A stretch of DNA of 64,000 nucleotides from Candidatus Zipacnadum vermilionense. GTDB taxonomy: Bacteria > Armatimonadota > Zipacnadia > Zipacnadales > Zipacnadaceae. The number at the start of each line of letters is the position of its first letter. Position 1 is the first letter of the stretch. The stretch is taken from the NCBI GenBank assembly GCA_029821755.1, contig JALGSV010000004.1, positions 124,001 to 188,000 of the forward strand, written 5' to 3'. Of the stretch, positions 45,865-54,800 are shown in pieces. The position numbers and the translations under genes were made by a program. The notes under the pieces were generated by a model, which was not told the DNA's origin, made no database searches, and saw only the letters and a program-made list of their open reading frames with translations.

Positions 45865-46906
45865 GGCCTCTCACCCCCGCCAGCAGCGCCGCCCCGTTGT
45901 GGTAGAACAGCCCCTCCCTCTCCCCCGCCGACAGCCCCACGCGCTCGGCGGCGCGGTGCAGGGCGAGGATGATCTCGTAGACCATGAAGGTGGCGCGAAT
46001 ATCGTGGCCGCCGACGGCCGGGGCTGCAACGCGATACGGCCCGCTGGGCGGGTAGCCGGGCAGGACCACGTCCATCCAGTGGTCCATTACATAGACTCGC
46101 CGCCCGCGCATGGCGGCGATGGGCAGATCGGTGGCGTAGACCACGCGTTGCGGGCCCACGGCCTCCAGCGCTATCTGCAGCACCGTGGGGTCCATGACCA
46201 TGGCGGTGTCCAGGTAGACGTTCTCCAGATCGGCGACGGCACCAACCGCCTCCCGCATCTCGTCGGGGAGGTAGCAGCGCCCGCAATGGGCCAGCACGAA
46301 CCGGGCCCCCGGATAGCGGCGGGCGTAGTCGCGCACCCCCGCCTGCACGACGGGATCGGCCAGCCGCCCGGCGCGGGGCACGTGCAGCAGGACTAGCAGC
46401 CCCAGCTCTTCCGCCAGCGCCATCTCCGCCGGCCCCAGCATGTCCGAGACGGCGATATCGCCGTAGTCGTCCCCGTACCAGTTGAGCAAGACCTTGTAGC
46501 CGAAGAACCCACCCTCCCGCACCTGCCGGCGTAGTTCCTCAGGCGACTGCACACCCTTCCCGGCGATGAGCAGCGGATACCGCCCCGGCGTAGCGCCCAG
46601 GCGCGCGGTGTCGGCGTTGGTCCGCGCGAGGTCTACCGCGGGAGAGGGGAAGCCGAAGCAGACCGCCTCGCAGGGCCGGTCGGGGAACATCCGCCCCAGA
46701 TCCGCGTCCAGCGCCTCCGGCGGGTACTCCTCCTGCACCACCATGTACTTCCCGCCATCCGCGTCCGTCTCCCAGGGCTTCTCCCGCCAGTGCTCGCGCC
46801 GCCAGATGTGCACATGGAAGTCCAGCACCCGCGGCGGCAGCAGGGGGGCAATCTCGTCGCGGTAGAAGGGGAGGTCGATTTCGTGGTAGCGCTCTGCTTC
46901 GTTCAT
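45857..46906 (-). CDS. Amidohydrolase (Amidohydro_2 family)
   Basis: 349 residues from ATG 46906; a GTG at 46945 would add 13 residues, and neither has a clear ribosome site. RVLDFHVHIWRREHWREKPW has the HxH metal site; GLLVLLHVPRAGRLADP and RFVLAHCGRCYLPDEMREAV the barrel histidines; RVVYATDLPIAAMRGR the Asp. The stop overlaps the kinase start by eight bases, so it belongs to the same operon. May act on a lactone or a decarboxylation step of the sugar pathway. Confidence 0.83.
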   Translation of the reverse strand: MNEAERYHEIDLPFYRDEIAPLLPPRVLDFHVHIWRREHWREKPWETDADGGKYMVVQEEYPPEALDADLGRMFPDRPCEAVCFGFPSPAVDLARTNADTARLGATPGRYPLLIAGKGVQSPEELRRQVREGGFFGYKVLLNWYGDDYGDIAVSDMLGPAEMALAEELGLLVLLHVPRAGRLADPVVQAGVRDYARRYPGARFVLAHCGRCYLPDEMREAVGAVADLENVYLDTAMVMDPTVLQIALEAVGPQRVVYATDLPIAAMRGRRVYVMDHWMDVVLPGYPPSGPYRVAAPAVGGHDIRATFMVYEIILALHRAAERVGLSAGEREGLFYHNGAALLAGVRGLG

Positions 46907-46956
46907 GGGAGGTCGTGCCTCGCTCGATGCAGGGCCGGTGCGCACCTCCGGCCGAT

Positions 46957-47105
46957 ACTCACCTCACCCCTGCGCTCGCTTCGTTCGCGCTGTCCCCTCT
47001 CCCGCGCCTGCGGCTTGGGCGAGGGGACGCCGAAGGAATCCCGACTCACCCTGCTCCCGAGCGTAAGCGAGGGAGAGGGTCGGCGGGTCCGCGCGCCGGG
47101 GTAAG
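46957..47105. repeat. Two family A repeat copies back to back in the operon
   Basis: From 46964: CTCACCCCTGCGCTCGC, then CTGTCCCCTCTCCCGCG and GGGCGAGGGGACG, and a second part ACCCTGCTCCCGAGCG with GCGAGGGAGAGGGT. The first part closely matches 63481-63540 including the TGCGC-CGCG inner hairpin. It lies close to where strand composition changes. Confidence 0.7.
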
Positions 47106-47154
47106 GGGCAAGCAACGCGCCGGCAATCCGCTCAGCCCACGCCTGCACAACTGT

Positions 47155-48555
47155 CTAGAGCTCGCAGTACTCAGCTCCGATCATCTCCGCCAACCGCCGC
47201 AGGCGAGGGCGGGCGTCGCCGCAGCAGACAGCGCAGTGGTGAGGGCCGCCGGCCTGGGCGTAGGCGGTGAGGAAGTCGCGCACGTCGCCAGCCGGAGTCA
47301 TCTTCCAGTGAGGCGCCTCCTGCGCGGGGAGGGGGCCGAAGTCGGGGATGGACATGGGCGCGACTACCAGCCGCCAGCGCTGCCTCGGGCCGAGGGTCAA
47401 CGCGCAGAGCGTGGTGGGGCCCGGCTCCAAACTGACGACGAGCGCCAACTGTCGGTCCCTCGTCCGCGTGATAGGCGCGGCGCGTGCGACCAGCGGGACC
47501 GGGCGGTCGGTCCGGGCCATGGCGACGTTGGCCTCGCCCATATGACTCATGAGGACGCTGTTGCCCCCGAAGTCAATGGTGAACATCTCGGCGAAGGTGG
47601 CGGGGGGCTGCAGCCAGCCGAGCAGAACGCTGCCCGCGGCGGCAATCAAGTCGCCCTCGCCGCCGAAGCCGACTCCCTCCGCCATCAGGCGGCTGGTCGC
47701 CACAAACGGCACTGTCGGTGTGCGCTCGTCCTCCCCGAAGGCAAGGAACTGGTAGCTAAGGGCGTCCAGCGTGTATTCCTCCACCATTCCCCGTAGGGCC
47801 AACTCCACGCGTGCCGTAGTGGCCAGGTCCGCGTCGGTTACGTCGGGAGCCACGGCATATTGGCGGCGATAGTCGACCACCAGAGTCTCCACCCCACCTG
47901 TCGGCGCCTCAGCGGCGCGGCGGACATACTCCTCCAAGGGCAGCGCCGTCCACTCGCAGCCGAGCGTGGCCGCCAGGTGCGTGGTATCCAAGGCGAAGTC
48001 GCCCATGCCGGGGAAGGGGTAACCAAGTAGGCCGAGGCGGGCGCGGCGCAGGCGGCGGGCAGCAGCCGCGGCGGCCAGGCAATCCCCCAACTCCGCCAAG
48101 CCGTCGCGCAGATGGGAGGTCACGTACTGGAAGGGCACACCACTGCGCAAGAGGACGTTGCACAGGTCCTGGGTGCCGTGGACGCCGTGGTTGTCGACCA
48201 TCTCCTGCCCAGTGAAGGAATCGTCCACCGCCCAGAGTTCCTGCGTGTTCCAGACGATGATCGGCAGGTCCGCACGCTGCAAGGCGGGGAGCGCGAGCTG
48301 GCTGGGCGAGTAGGTGAGGCAGACGACGAGGAGGGCGTCCGCTCCGGCGGTCACCAGGGCGGAGACAGCGGCCTCGAGCTCCGAGCGCCGGTAGACGGCG
48401 CGGTCGAAGATTACGTCGGCCTGGAGCTGCAGGAGGGGGATGACCTGCTCGCGCAGCCACTGCTCGCGCCGTTCACGCAGGCCGGGGGCGAGGGTCTCGT
48501 ACAGTTTCAGCGTGAGGGCCAGGAGGCCGACTCTCGGGCGGAGCGGCTCAGGCAT
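47155..48555 (-). CDS. L-fucose/L-arabinose isomerase-like protein
   Basis: 466 residues from ATG 48555 with AAGGGGA; the frame is open further upstream, into the next gene. PRVGLLALTLKLYETLAPGL, VTAGADALLVVCLTYSPSQL, PIIVWNTQELWAVDDSFTGQ and DNHGVHGTQDLCNVLLRSGV are the N-terminal domains of the isomerase fold; LAFGEDERTPTVPFVATSRL and GEGDLIAAAGSVLLGWLQP the C-terminal metal-site region (Glu of GVGFGGEGDL is a likely ligand). Converts an aldose to a ketose. Only distantly related to the protein at 12723-14198. Same strand and 11 bases from the aldolase gene. Confidence 0.82.
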   Translation of the reverse strand: MPEPLRPRVGLLALTLKLYETLAPGLRERREQWLREQVIPLLQLQADVIFDRAVYRRSELEAAVSALVTAGADALLVVCLTYSPSQLALPALQRADLPIIVWNTQELWAVDDSFTGQEMVDNHGVHGTQDLCNVLLRSGVPFQYVTSHLRDGLAELGDCLAAAAAARRLRRARLGLLGYPFPGMGDFALDTTHLAATLGCEWTALPLEEYVRRAAEAPTGGVETLVVDYRRQYAVAPDVTDADLATTARVELALRGMVEEYTLDALSYQFLAFGEDERTPTVPFVATSRLMAEGVGFGGEGDLIAAAGSVLLGWLQPPATFAEMFTIDFGGNSVLMSHMGEANVAMARTDRPVPLVARAAPITRTRDRQLALVVSLEPGPTTLCALTLGPRQRWRLVVAPMSIPDFGPLPAQEAPHWKMTPAGDVRDFLTAYAQAGGPHHCAVCCGDARPRLRRLAEMIGAEYCEL

Positions 48556-48566
48556 GGCGGGTCCCC

Positions 48567-49379
48567 TTATTCCAGATGGTGCGCCAGAGCGGCTTCTTCG
48601 GCCGTGGCGCCGTGCTTGACGACCTCGAGCAACGCGGACTGGAAGCACTGCGGGTCGGGGACCTGCAGCGCGTTGCGGCCGAAGATTACGCCGCCCGCGC
48701 CGGCGGCGACGATGGACTGGGCCAGGCCCAGGGCCTCGAGGGGCGTGGGGAGCTTCTCTGCGCCTAGCCCCAGGACGGGTACCGGGCAGGTGCTGGTGAC
48801 CGCGGCGAAGTCGTGGGTGGAGAAGGTCTTGATGGCGTCGGCGCCCAGTTCGGCGGCGACGCGGCTGCCGATACGGACGTTGTCATGCAGCTCTTGCGGG
48901 GACATCTCCAGGTGGCCGGTGGGGAAGTACTCACCGATCACGGGTAGGCCCAGGGCGTGGGCCTCGGCGGTGAGGCGGGAGAAGATGGCGACGTTCTGCG
49001 CGTCACGTTCCTCACTGCCGGTGTGGAGGGTCAGCGAGACCAGAGCCAGGTCCATGCCCTCGCGGAGCGCGTCCTCGACACCGTAGCACTCGGCGCTGAC
49101 CGCGGCGCGACAGTCCCAGTCGAAGCAGTAGACCGTGTTCCAGTTGAGCCGGACCACGGCCAGGGGGCGGCGGGGGGCCGCGAAGAAGGAGCCGCAGTGG
49201 CGCAGCATCCCGGGGGCCAGCAGCACGGCGTCCACCGCCGGATTGATCCCGGCCACCGTGGCAGGGAGGTTCTCCAGGCCGGGCAGAGGGCCGTCGAACA
49301 TGCCGTGGTCCACGGCGATGATGACCGCCCGTCCCTCCCCAAAGAGTCGCCCCCAGCGGATAGCGCGTCCATCGAGCAT
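48567..49379 (-). CDS. Class I aldolase of the DeoC/FbaB (DhnA/LacD-like) family
   Basis: 270 residues from ATG 49379 with AAGGAGA. AVIIAVDHGMFDGPLPGLEN is the start of the DhnA barrel; LALVSLTLHTGSEERDAQNV and LGADAIKTFSTHDFAAVTST (Schiff-base Lys) and VPVLGLGAEKLPTPLEALGL follow. It would cleave a ketose phosphate to dihydroxyacetone phosphate plus an aldehyde. The classical FucA/RhaD step uses a class II enzyme, so this would be a non-homologous replacement if the pathway is of that type. Confidence 0.87.
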   Translation of the reverse strand: MLDGRAIRWGRLFGEGRAVIIAVDHGMFDGPLPGLENLPATVAGINPAVDAVLLAPGMLRHCGSFFAAPRRPLAVVRLNWNTVYCFDWDCRAAVSAECYGVEDALREGMDLALVSLTLHTGSEERDAQNVAIFSRLTAEAHALGLPVIGEYFPTGHLEMSPQELHDNVRIGSRVAAELGADAIKTFSTHDFAAVTSTCPVPVLGLGAEKLPTPLEALGLAQSIVAAGAGGVIFGRNALQVPDPQCFQSALLEVVKHGATAEEAALAHHLE

Positions 49380-49408
49380 GATTGGGTCTCCTTGTGGCGC
49401 GGCCGGGC

Positions 49409-49939
49409 CTAGGGCGTCCAACCCAACGCGGCGTATACCTTCTCCCAGCGCTCTGCCATGTCCTCCGCATAAAGAAGCGGGAGGAAACCCATGCGGAGGT
49501 AGACCTTGAGCGCCGGGAGGCGCCAGTCGTCGGTCTTGAGGTAGAGGCGGCGGTAGCCGGCGGCCAGGAGGCGGACGACTACGGCACTGCAGACCGCCTG
49601 GCCCAGGCCGTGGCCACTGTGGGCCGGGTCCCCGGCGACCCAGCCGAGCTCGCCGCCGTAGGGGTGCAGATCGTCGGGGTTGTGGGTGGCCATGGCGGTG
49701 GCTACCACCTGATTGGTAGGATTATGGAGGGTCAGGAAGAACCCGTCCGGGAGGATGGCGGGGATCATCCCGGCCAGGCGTTCGTGGTCCCAGCCCTCGA
49801 AGCCGGCGAGGGCCATGAGGGCCAGCCAGGCGGGCTCGTCCTGCGGCGTGAAGCAGCGGAGGGAGTAGTCCGGCTCCAGCTCTACGGGAGGTGGGTCGGC
49901 GAGGCGGGATGCGGGCCATATCATGTGCAGTTGGGGCAT
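49409..49939 (-). CDS. GNAT family N-acetyltransferase
   Basis: 176 residues from ATG 49939 (AAAGGA ten bases upstream). YSLRCFTPQDEPAWLALMAL is the N-terminal strand-helix; GELGWVAGDPAHSGHGLGQA contains the acetyl-CoA pyrophosphate loop (HGLGQA); LYLKTDDWRLPALKVYLRMG completes motif B, as in mycothiol-synthase-like GNATs. Transfers an acetyl group to an unknown amine. Sits inside the operon between the aldolase and the tandem amidohydrolase. Confidence 0.87.
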   Translation of the reverse strand: MPQLHMIWPASRLADPPPVELEPDYSLRCFTPQDEPAWLALMALAGFEGWDHERLAGMIPAILPDGFFLTLHNPTNQVVATAMATHNPDDLHPYGGELGWVAGDPAHSGHGLGQAVCSAVVVRLLAAGYRRLYLKTDDWRLPALKVYLRMGFLPLLYAEDMAERWEKVYAALGWTP

Positions 49940-49998
49940 GGCGGTGATGTCCTTTCTGGCTGGCAAAGTGAAGCGCGCTCCGAGCGCGCAGCCGATGC

Positions 49999-51588
49999 CT
50001 ACCGGCGGCGGGCCAGTATGCCCCGCATGTTCGCGCCCAGGATGGCGGTGAGCTGGTCCTCGGGCACATCCTGGGAGAGCAGGCGGCCTAGCTCCCAGTA
50101 GATATCATGAGCGATGGCGTCACTGCCGAAGACTACCCGGTCAGCGCCAACGCGGGCGATGGTGCGCTCCCAGGAGTCCGGGACGGTGAAGCTGCCGCAG
50201 AACTCCAGGTAGACGTTGGGATTTGCCACGGCCAGGTCCTCGGCCTCGGAGCGGACGCTGCCGCCGGCATGCCCCAGGAGGAAGATGGCGTCGGGGTAGG
50301 CGGGAGCGATATCCGCTAGCAAGGAAGGCGCGTCGTAGGAGCCGCCCCAGGTGTGCACCAGGATGGGCAGGCGGTGCGCGTGGGCATACTCCCACACCGG
50401 CTGGTAGCGTCCATCGGTCATGGGGACGCGGTGGTAGTCGCCCAAGACCTTGAAGCCCAGGAAGAAGGAGCGGGAGAAGAATTCGTCAAAGCGCGTCTCC
50501 AGCTCGGGCGCGTAGAAGGGGTTGAAGCCGAGGTAGCCACGGAAGCGCCCCTCGTACGGAGTGAGGAGTTCCTCCAGGGCCAGATTGCCCTCAATCGGCT
50601 CGCAGAAGAGGGCCTGCTCACCGGAGACCAGGGTAAGGTTGAGGCCGAGGCGGTCCATCCAGTCGAGCATGATCTGCGCTTGGCGAGCCGGGTCGGCCTC
50701 CTCCCACAGCCACATGCCCATGGGGCCGTTATGGGCGTGGGCGTCAATAATGTCCACGTCGAGCGGCTCGCGGCGCATCAGACGCGACCAGAGAGCGTTG
50801 CGGTCCAGAGGGTACTCCGCCGGTGGCGCGGCGAGGGGCGACAGGCGCAGCAACCGCTCAGCGTTGCCGTGGGCGACGGCCTCGCGCTCGGCGTCAGCCA
50901 TGCTCGTCTGCGCCAGGCCGGCGAGGGCCGCGCCCTGGTGGGAGCGGGGCCCGGTGCCGAAGACTACGCGCTCGGCGCCGAAGGTGCGGACCAGCAGGTC
51001 CAGCGTGCCGTGGGAGTGGATCCAGGAGGTCTCCAGCAGGAAGTTGTCGCAGCGGCGCAGCAGGTCGAAGGCCTTGACCATGTCTGGCCACATGCCCTGG
51101 GTGAGGATGACAGGCATTTCGGGGAAGCGCTGCGCCAGGCCGAGATAGGCGGGCTTGGGGAAGGGCTCGCGCAGGTCCAGGAGCAGCACTGGGTCCAGGT
51201 CAAGCACCTGCTCGAGGACCGGGTAGATCTCGTCCAGGGACCACTCGCCCCGGAGCAGGGAGAAGCGCAGGGCGCGGACGTGATGCGCCTGCAGGGCGGT
51301 GCGGAGCCAGTCGAGCGCGCCACGCTCGTAGAGCATAGTGGGCGTGAGGACGAAAGAAGGGAACACGCGACCGGGGGCACCGGGGGTAGAGGCGATTTCG
51401 CTGAGCAGCCGCTCGTTCCCGAAGCGGCCGTGGAAGTCACGGGCGGCGACATGCCAGGCCAGGGCGCGGGCGATCCCTAAGCGGTCCATATGGGCCAGCA
51501 GGTCGCTGACGTGCGGGAAGTCGGGTTCGGCGGCGGAGCTGTAGCCGACCACGGCGTTGAGGTCGAAAAGGTTGGTGAGGGCGGGCAT
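49999..51588 (-). CDS. Tandem amidohydrolase, first domain without metal ligands
   Basis: 529 residues from ATG 51588 with AAGGAG. Two Amidohydro_2 barrels are joined. The C-terminal one (~275-529) begins VDIIDAHAHNGPMGMWL with Asp282, His284 and His286, and has PILVHTWGGSYDAPSL, AIFLLGHAGGSVRSEAEDLA and RVVFGSDAIAHDIYWELGRL, so it looks active. The N-terminal one (1-265) begins LFDLNAVVGYSSAAEPDFPH, where Asn and Val replace both His; LETSWIHSHGTLDLLVRTFG and RVVFGTGPRSHQGAALAGL keep the fold. It is likely a structural or regulatory pseudo-domain. First gene of the catabolic operon. Confidence 0.88.
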   Translation of the reverse strand: MPALTNLFDLNAVVGYSSAAEPDFPHVSDLLAHMDRLGIARALAWHVAARDFHGRFGNERLLSEIASTPGAPGRVFPSFVLTPTMLYERGALDWLRTALQAHHVRALRFSLLRGEWSLDEIYPVLEQVLDLDPVLLLDLREPFPKPAYLGLAQRFPEMPVILTQGMWPDMVKAFDLLRRCDNFLLETSWIHSHGTLDLLVRTFGAERVVFGTGPRSHQGAALAGLAQTSMADAEREAVAHGNAERLLRLSPLAAPPAEYPLDRNALWSRLMRREPLDVDIIDAHAHNGPMGMWLWEEADPARQAQIMLDWMDRLGLNLTLVSGEQALFCEPIEGNLALEELLTPYEGRFRGYLGFNPFYAPELETRFDEFFSRSFFLGFKVLGDYHRVPMTDGRYQPVWEYAHAHRLPILVHTWGGSYDAPSLLADIAPAYPDAIFLLGHAGGSVRSEAEDLAVANPNVYLEFCGSFTVPDSWERTIARVGADRVVFGSDAIAHDIYWELGRLLSQDVPEDQLTAILGANMRGILARRR

Positions 51589-51813
51589 GGCGGGAACTCC
51601 TTGCAGCTAGCGATAGATTTGCATGTCTGGCAGGCGGCCGTGAGACGCAGAAGCGCCAACATCGCTCGAAGGCGGCGAGGTGTGCGCACTGGCCTCGGGC
51701 CATCGGCCGGCTGGTTGCGGGTATCTTCGGCGGGCGGGACCCAATTCCCTTTGGGCCCTACACAACAGGAATGCCCTTCCGACCCATGGGTGAAGGGGAG
51801 CGCCAAGGGCGCG
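51589..51813. other. Intergenic region between the divergent amidohydrolase and glycosidase genes
   Basis: About 225 bases; the ribosome site of the minus-strand gene is at 51596-51602. No ORF, repeat copy or clear hairpin seen. A shared operator for both divergent genes could lie here, but no dyad stands out. Confidence 0.5.
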
Positions 51814-51841
51814 TTGACACTGGGAGGGGCGGAGATATAAT
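51814..51841 (+). promoter_or_regulatory. Consensus sigma-70 promoter of the large glycosidase
   Basis: TTGACA (51814-51819), 16 bases, TATAAT (51836-51841): both hexamers are perfect. The start codon is 52 bases downstream. Confidence 0.9.
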
Positions 51842-51892
51842 GCAGGAGACCCGGCGCGAGACCCCGGGAACCCACGGTAGGAGCGTGTCCCC

Positions 51893-54800
51893 ATGAATTA
51901 CCCGACACTCTTGAGCAAGCTCATTCTGACAGCGGCGCTGGCCGCGCTGGCCGTGGGGGCGGGAGCCGATGGCAAATGGCGGGCGGCGGGAACCGAGACG
52001 CTCCCGGCGCGGTCGGCGCTGCGGGCCTATGGGCACGTCACGGCTACCACGACGCGCTATGAGGCGGACGGCAAGGCCCCGGTGTCGGTGACGCGGTTTG
52101 CCTGTCAAGGGCGCGAGCAGGCGCAGACGGTGGTGGGCAAGTTCCTGGCCGACCTGGCCCTGTCGCCCGAGGTCAAGACGGTGACGCTGACTATCGCTGG
52201 GCGGCGGGTGCCGGTCACGGTTACACCGGCGGGGGCGGGGTTTGTCGGGTGTGTGGTGGGGAGCGAGGCGCGGGTACTGAGCAGCGGGACTGCCGCGGCG
52301 CTAGTAGCCTGGGGTGGGAGCCATCGGGAGCTACTGATGGGGGCGAGGCGGCGAGCGCCCTATCCGGCCTACCTGGACCGCTTCGACCGCTACGGTTGGG
52401 GCTGCTACGGGATGGGGGGGTTCAACGACTTCCACGGCTGGCGGAGCAAGAGCGAGGCCAACCCTACGGAGGATGTGGATTTCATGGTCGAGCACGGCTT
52501 GCGCTTTGAGCCGTGGCTAGACCCGGCCAACTTCGACAACAGCGACGGGATCATCAAGAACACGGAGAGCGAGTGGATGTTCAAGCGCGCGGCCGAGGGC
52601 GGGTTGGATGTGGCCTTCCGGCTGTATGGCGACGCGGGCGGGGCAGACTGGACGCAGCGCCGCTTCCCCGAATATGCCGAGCAGCCCGCGAGTTTCCTGA
52701 TGAGTGGGTGGCACGGGCCGAGCGAGTTCTGGAAGGCCCAGCCGCACCTGACGTGGTATGACCCGGATATCCAGCGGTACATGGCCGTCAAGGCGCAGGA
52801 TATGATCAAGGAGTACGGAGACGCGCCAACGGCCATGGGGTGGATGCATCCGCAGGGGGAGCTTGCGCATGACCCGTGGTATGACGTCCACGACGACTAC
52901 TCGGCCACGGCGGCGCGGAGCTGGCGAGAGTACCTGCAGCAAGACGGGGTGAGCTTGGCAGAGGCGCGACGGATGTACAAGCGGGCGCAGCCTTTCGCCA
53001 ACTGGAGCCAGGTGCCCATACCCGAGTATGCGACCTTCGCCGGGCTGGGGGGTAGCTTCCTGGACCTGGGGGGGCAGTGGCACTATCGCATGGAGAACAG
53101 CAGCAACCAAGCGCCGGCGGCGACATGGTATGACCTGCCGGAGGAGCAGAAGTACGCGGGGGTGGCGGGTCAGTGGTGGGTGGGGTCGCTGGAGACCGAC
53201 TGGCAGACGCTGAACATGCCGGGCAGCGACATGATCTTCAAGGTCTTCCCGGCCACCAACCTTTACGCCTCGTCGTGGTGGCGCCGGGAGTTGGCGCTGA
53301 CCGCTGCGCAGGCGGGCCAGGCGAAGGTGTATCTGTACTGGTTCCCTATCAGCTACCGCGGTATCCACACCGGGGAGCGCGCCCGCTACCACGGGGTATG
53401 GCTCAACGGCGAGAAGGTAGGAGAGATAGGCGAGTGGGGAGCGCTGGACGTAACCGGGAAGCTGCGGGAAGGGCAGAACGAGATTGCTCTGCACCTGCTG
53501 GGGTCGGTCTGGGACGGGCGGGTCTTCCTCTCCACGGAGGCGCCGGCGATCTACCCCTACCTGGGCGAGGACATGAACCGACTGTGGGTGCTGTGGAAAG
53601 GCTGGCATAACGATAGCAAGTCCGCGGCGTGGTGGGATATTCTGGATGGGATGCGCCAGGCGGATCCGAACCGGCCGATCAAGTTCATGGCTCCCATCGC
53701 CATGGGCGCCGACCGCTGGCTGAAGCTGGCTACGCGCTGGGGCGGGTTCGGGCACTTCACCGGGGAGGGGATGTGGTACTTCCCCTGGTACAAGCGCTAC
53801 GGCTGGCTGTACGAGGTGCCGGGCTCCAGCGAGACCGCAGGGCCGGCCAACAGCGTGGCGGACCAGTTCGACTCCTTCCGGCGCACCTTCCTGGCCGGGC
53901 TCAATGGACACGATCCGGTCTTTCTGGCGCAGACCTACACGCGCAACCCCGACCTGCGCCAGTGGTGGTTGGATCATGACCCGGTGCTCAAGCGCATGGG
54001 CAAGGCGGACATCTATGGGCCGCAGGTGTTGATATACCGAAGTACGCGGCAGGAGGGAGAGCTGTCGCCGCAGTGGCAGCCCTACCCGGAACTGGGCTTG
54101 GCGACACGGGAGGTGCAGAGCCCGTGGAACTGGGACATCGGTCGGGGGACGCTACAGACGCTGGGACAGTCGTACCTGTACCTGGATGACGACGGGGTTA
54201 CGGACGGCAAGATGAACGGCTTCCCCCTGATCATCGATGGCGGCAACGAGGCACTGCCGCCGGCGGTGGGGAAAGCGCTGGCGGCGTGGGTGCGGGCCGG
54301 AGGGACGTATGTGACGCTGCCCTTCACCGGGCGCAATACCTACGAGTCGCCGGATGGGTGGCCGGTGCGGGCACTGACCGGATGCGAGATCGGTAAGCTG
54401 CGCAAGCCCGGCGCGGGTATGGTGACCATCAGGGCCAACCAGACGGTCTTCCAGGCGCTGGCGGGAAAGACGTTCCCGGATGCGGGGCGGTCGGTGGATT
54501 TCCAGGGCGGCAATCATGACATCCTGGGTGTGGAGTTGATACCGGGCGCGGACTGCGAGGTCCTGGCGACCTTCGAGAACGGGGCGCCGGCGATGCTGAA
54601 GCGCCAGTTGGGTAGGGGGACGGTCATTGCGCTGGGGACGGCCTTCTGGCGCAGCAGCCAGGACATCATGGGGATCTGGTGGCCGCAGCCGATTGAGACG
54701 GACTTCATCGGAGCCTTGCTCAACGGAGTGAACTTTCCGAAGGCCTCCTGCACCACGGACGACCGGCTAGTGTGGGCGCAGCCGTACCGAACCAACAACG

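Noticed and set aside
46907-47154. CRISPR or tandem array in the G/C-rich gap
   Set aside because: Only two diverged palindromic elements, no regular spacing or identical repeats.
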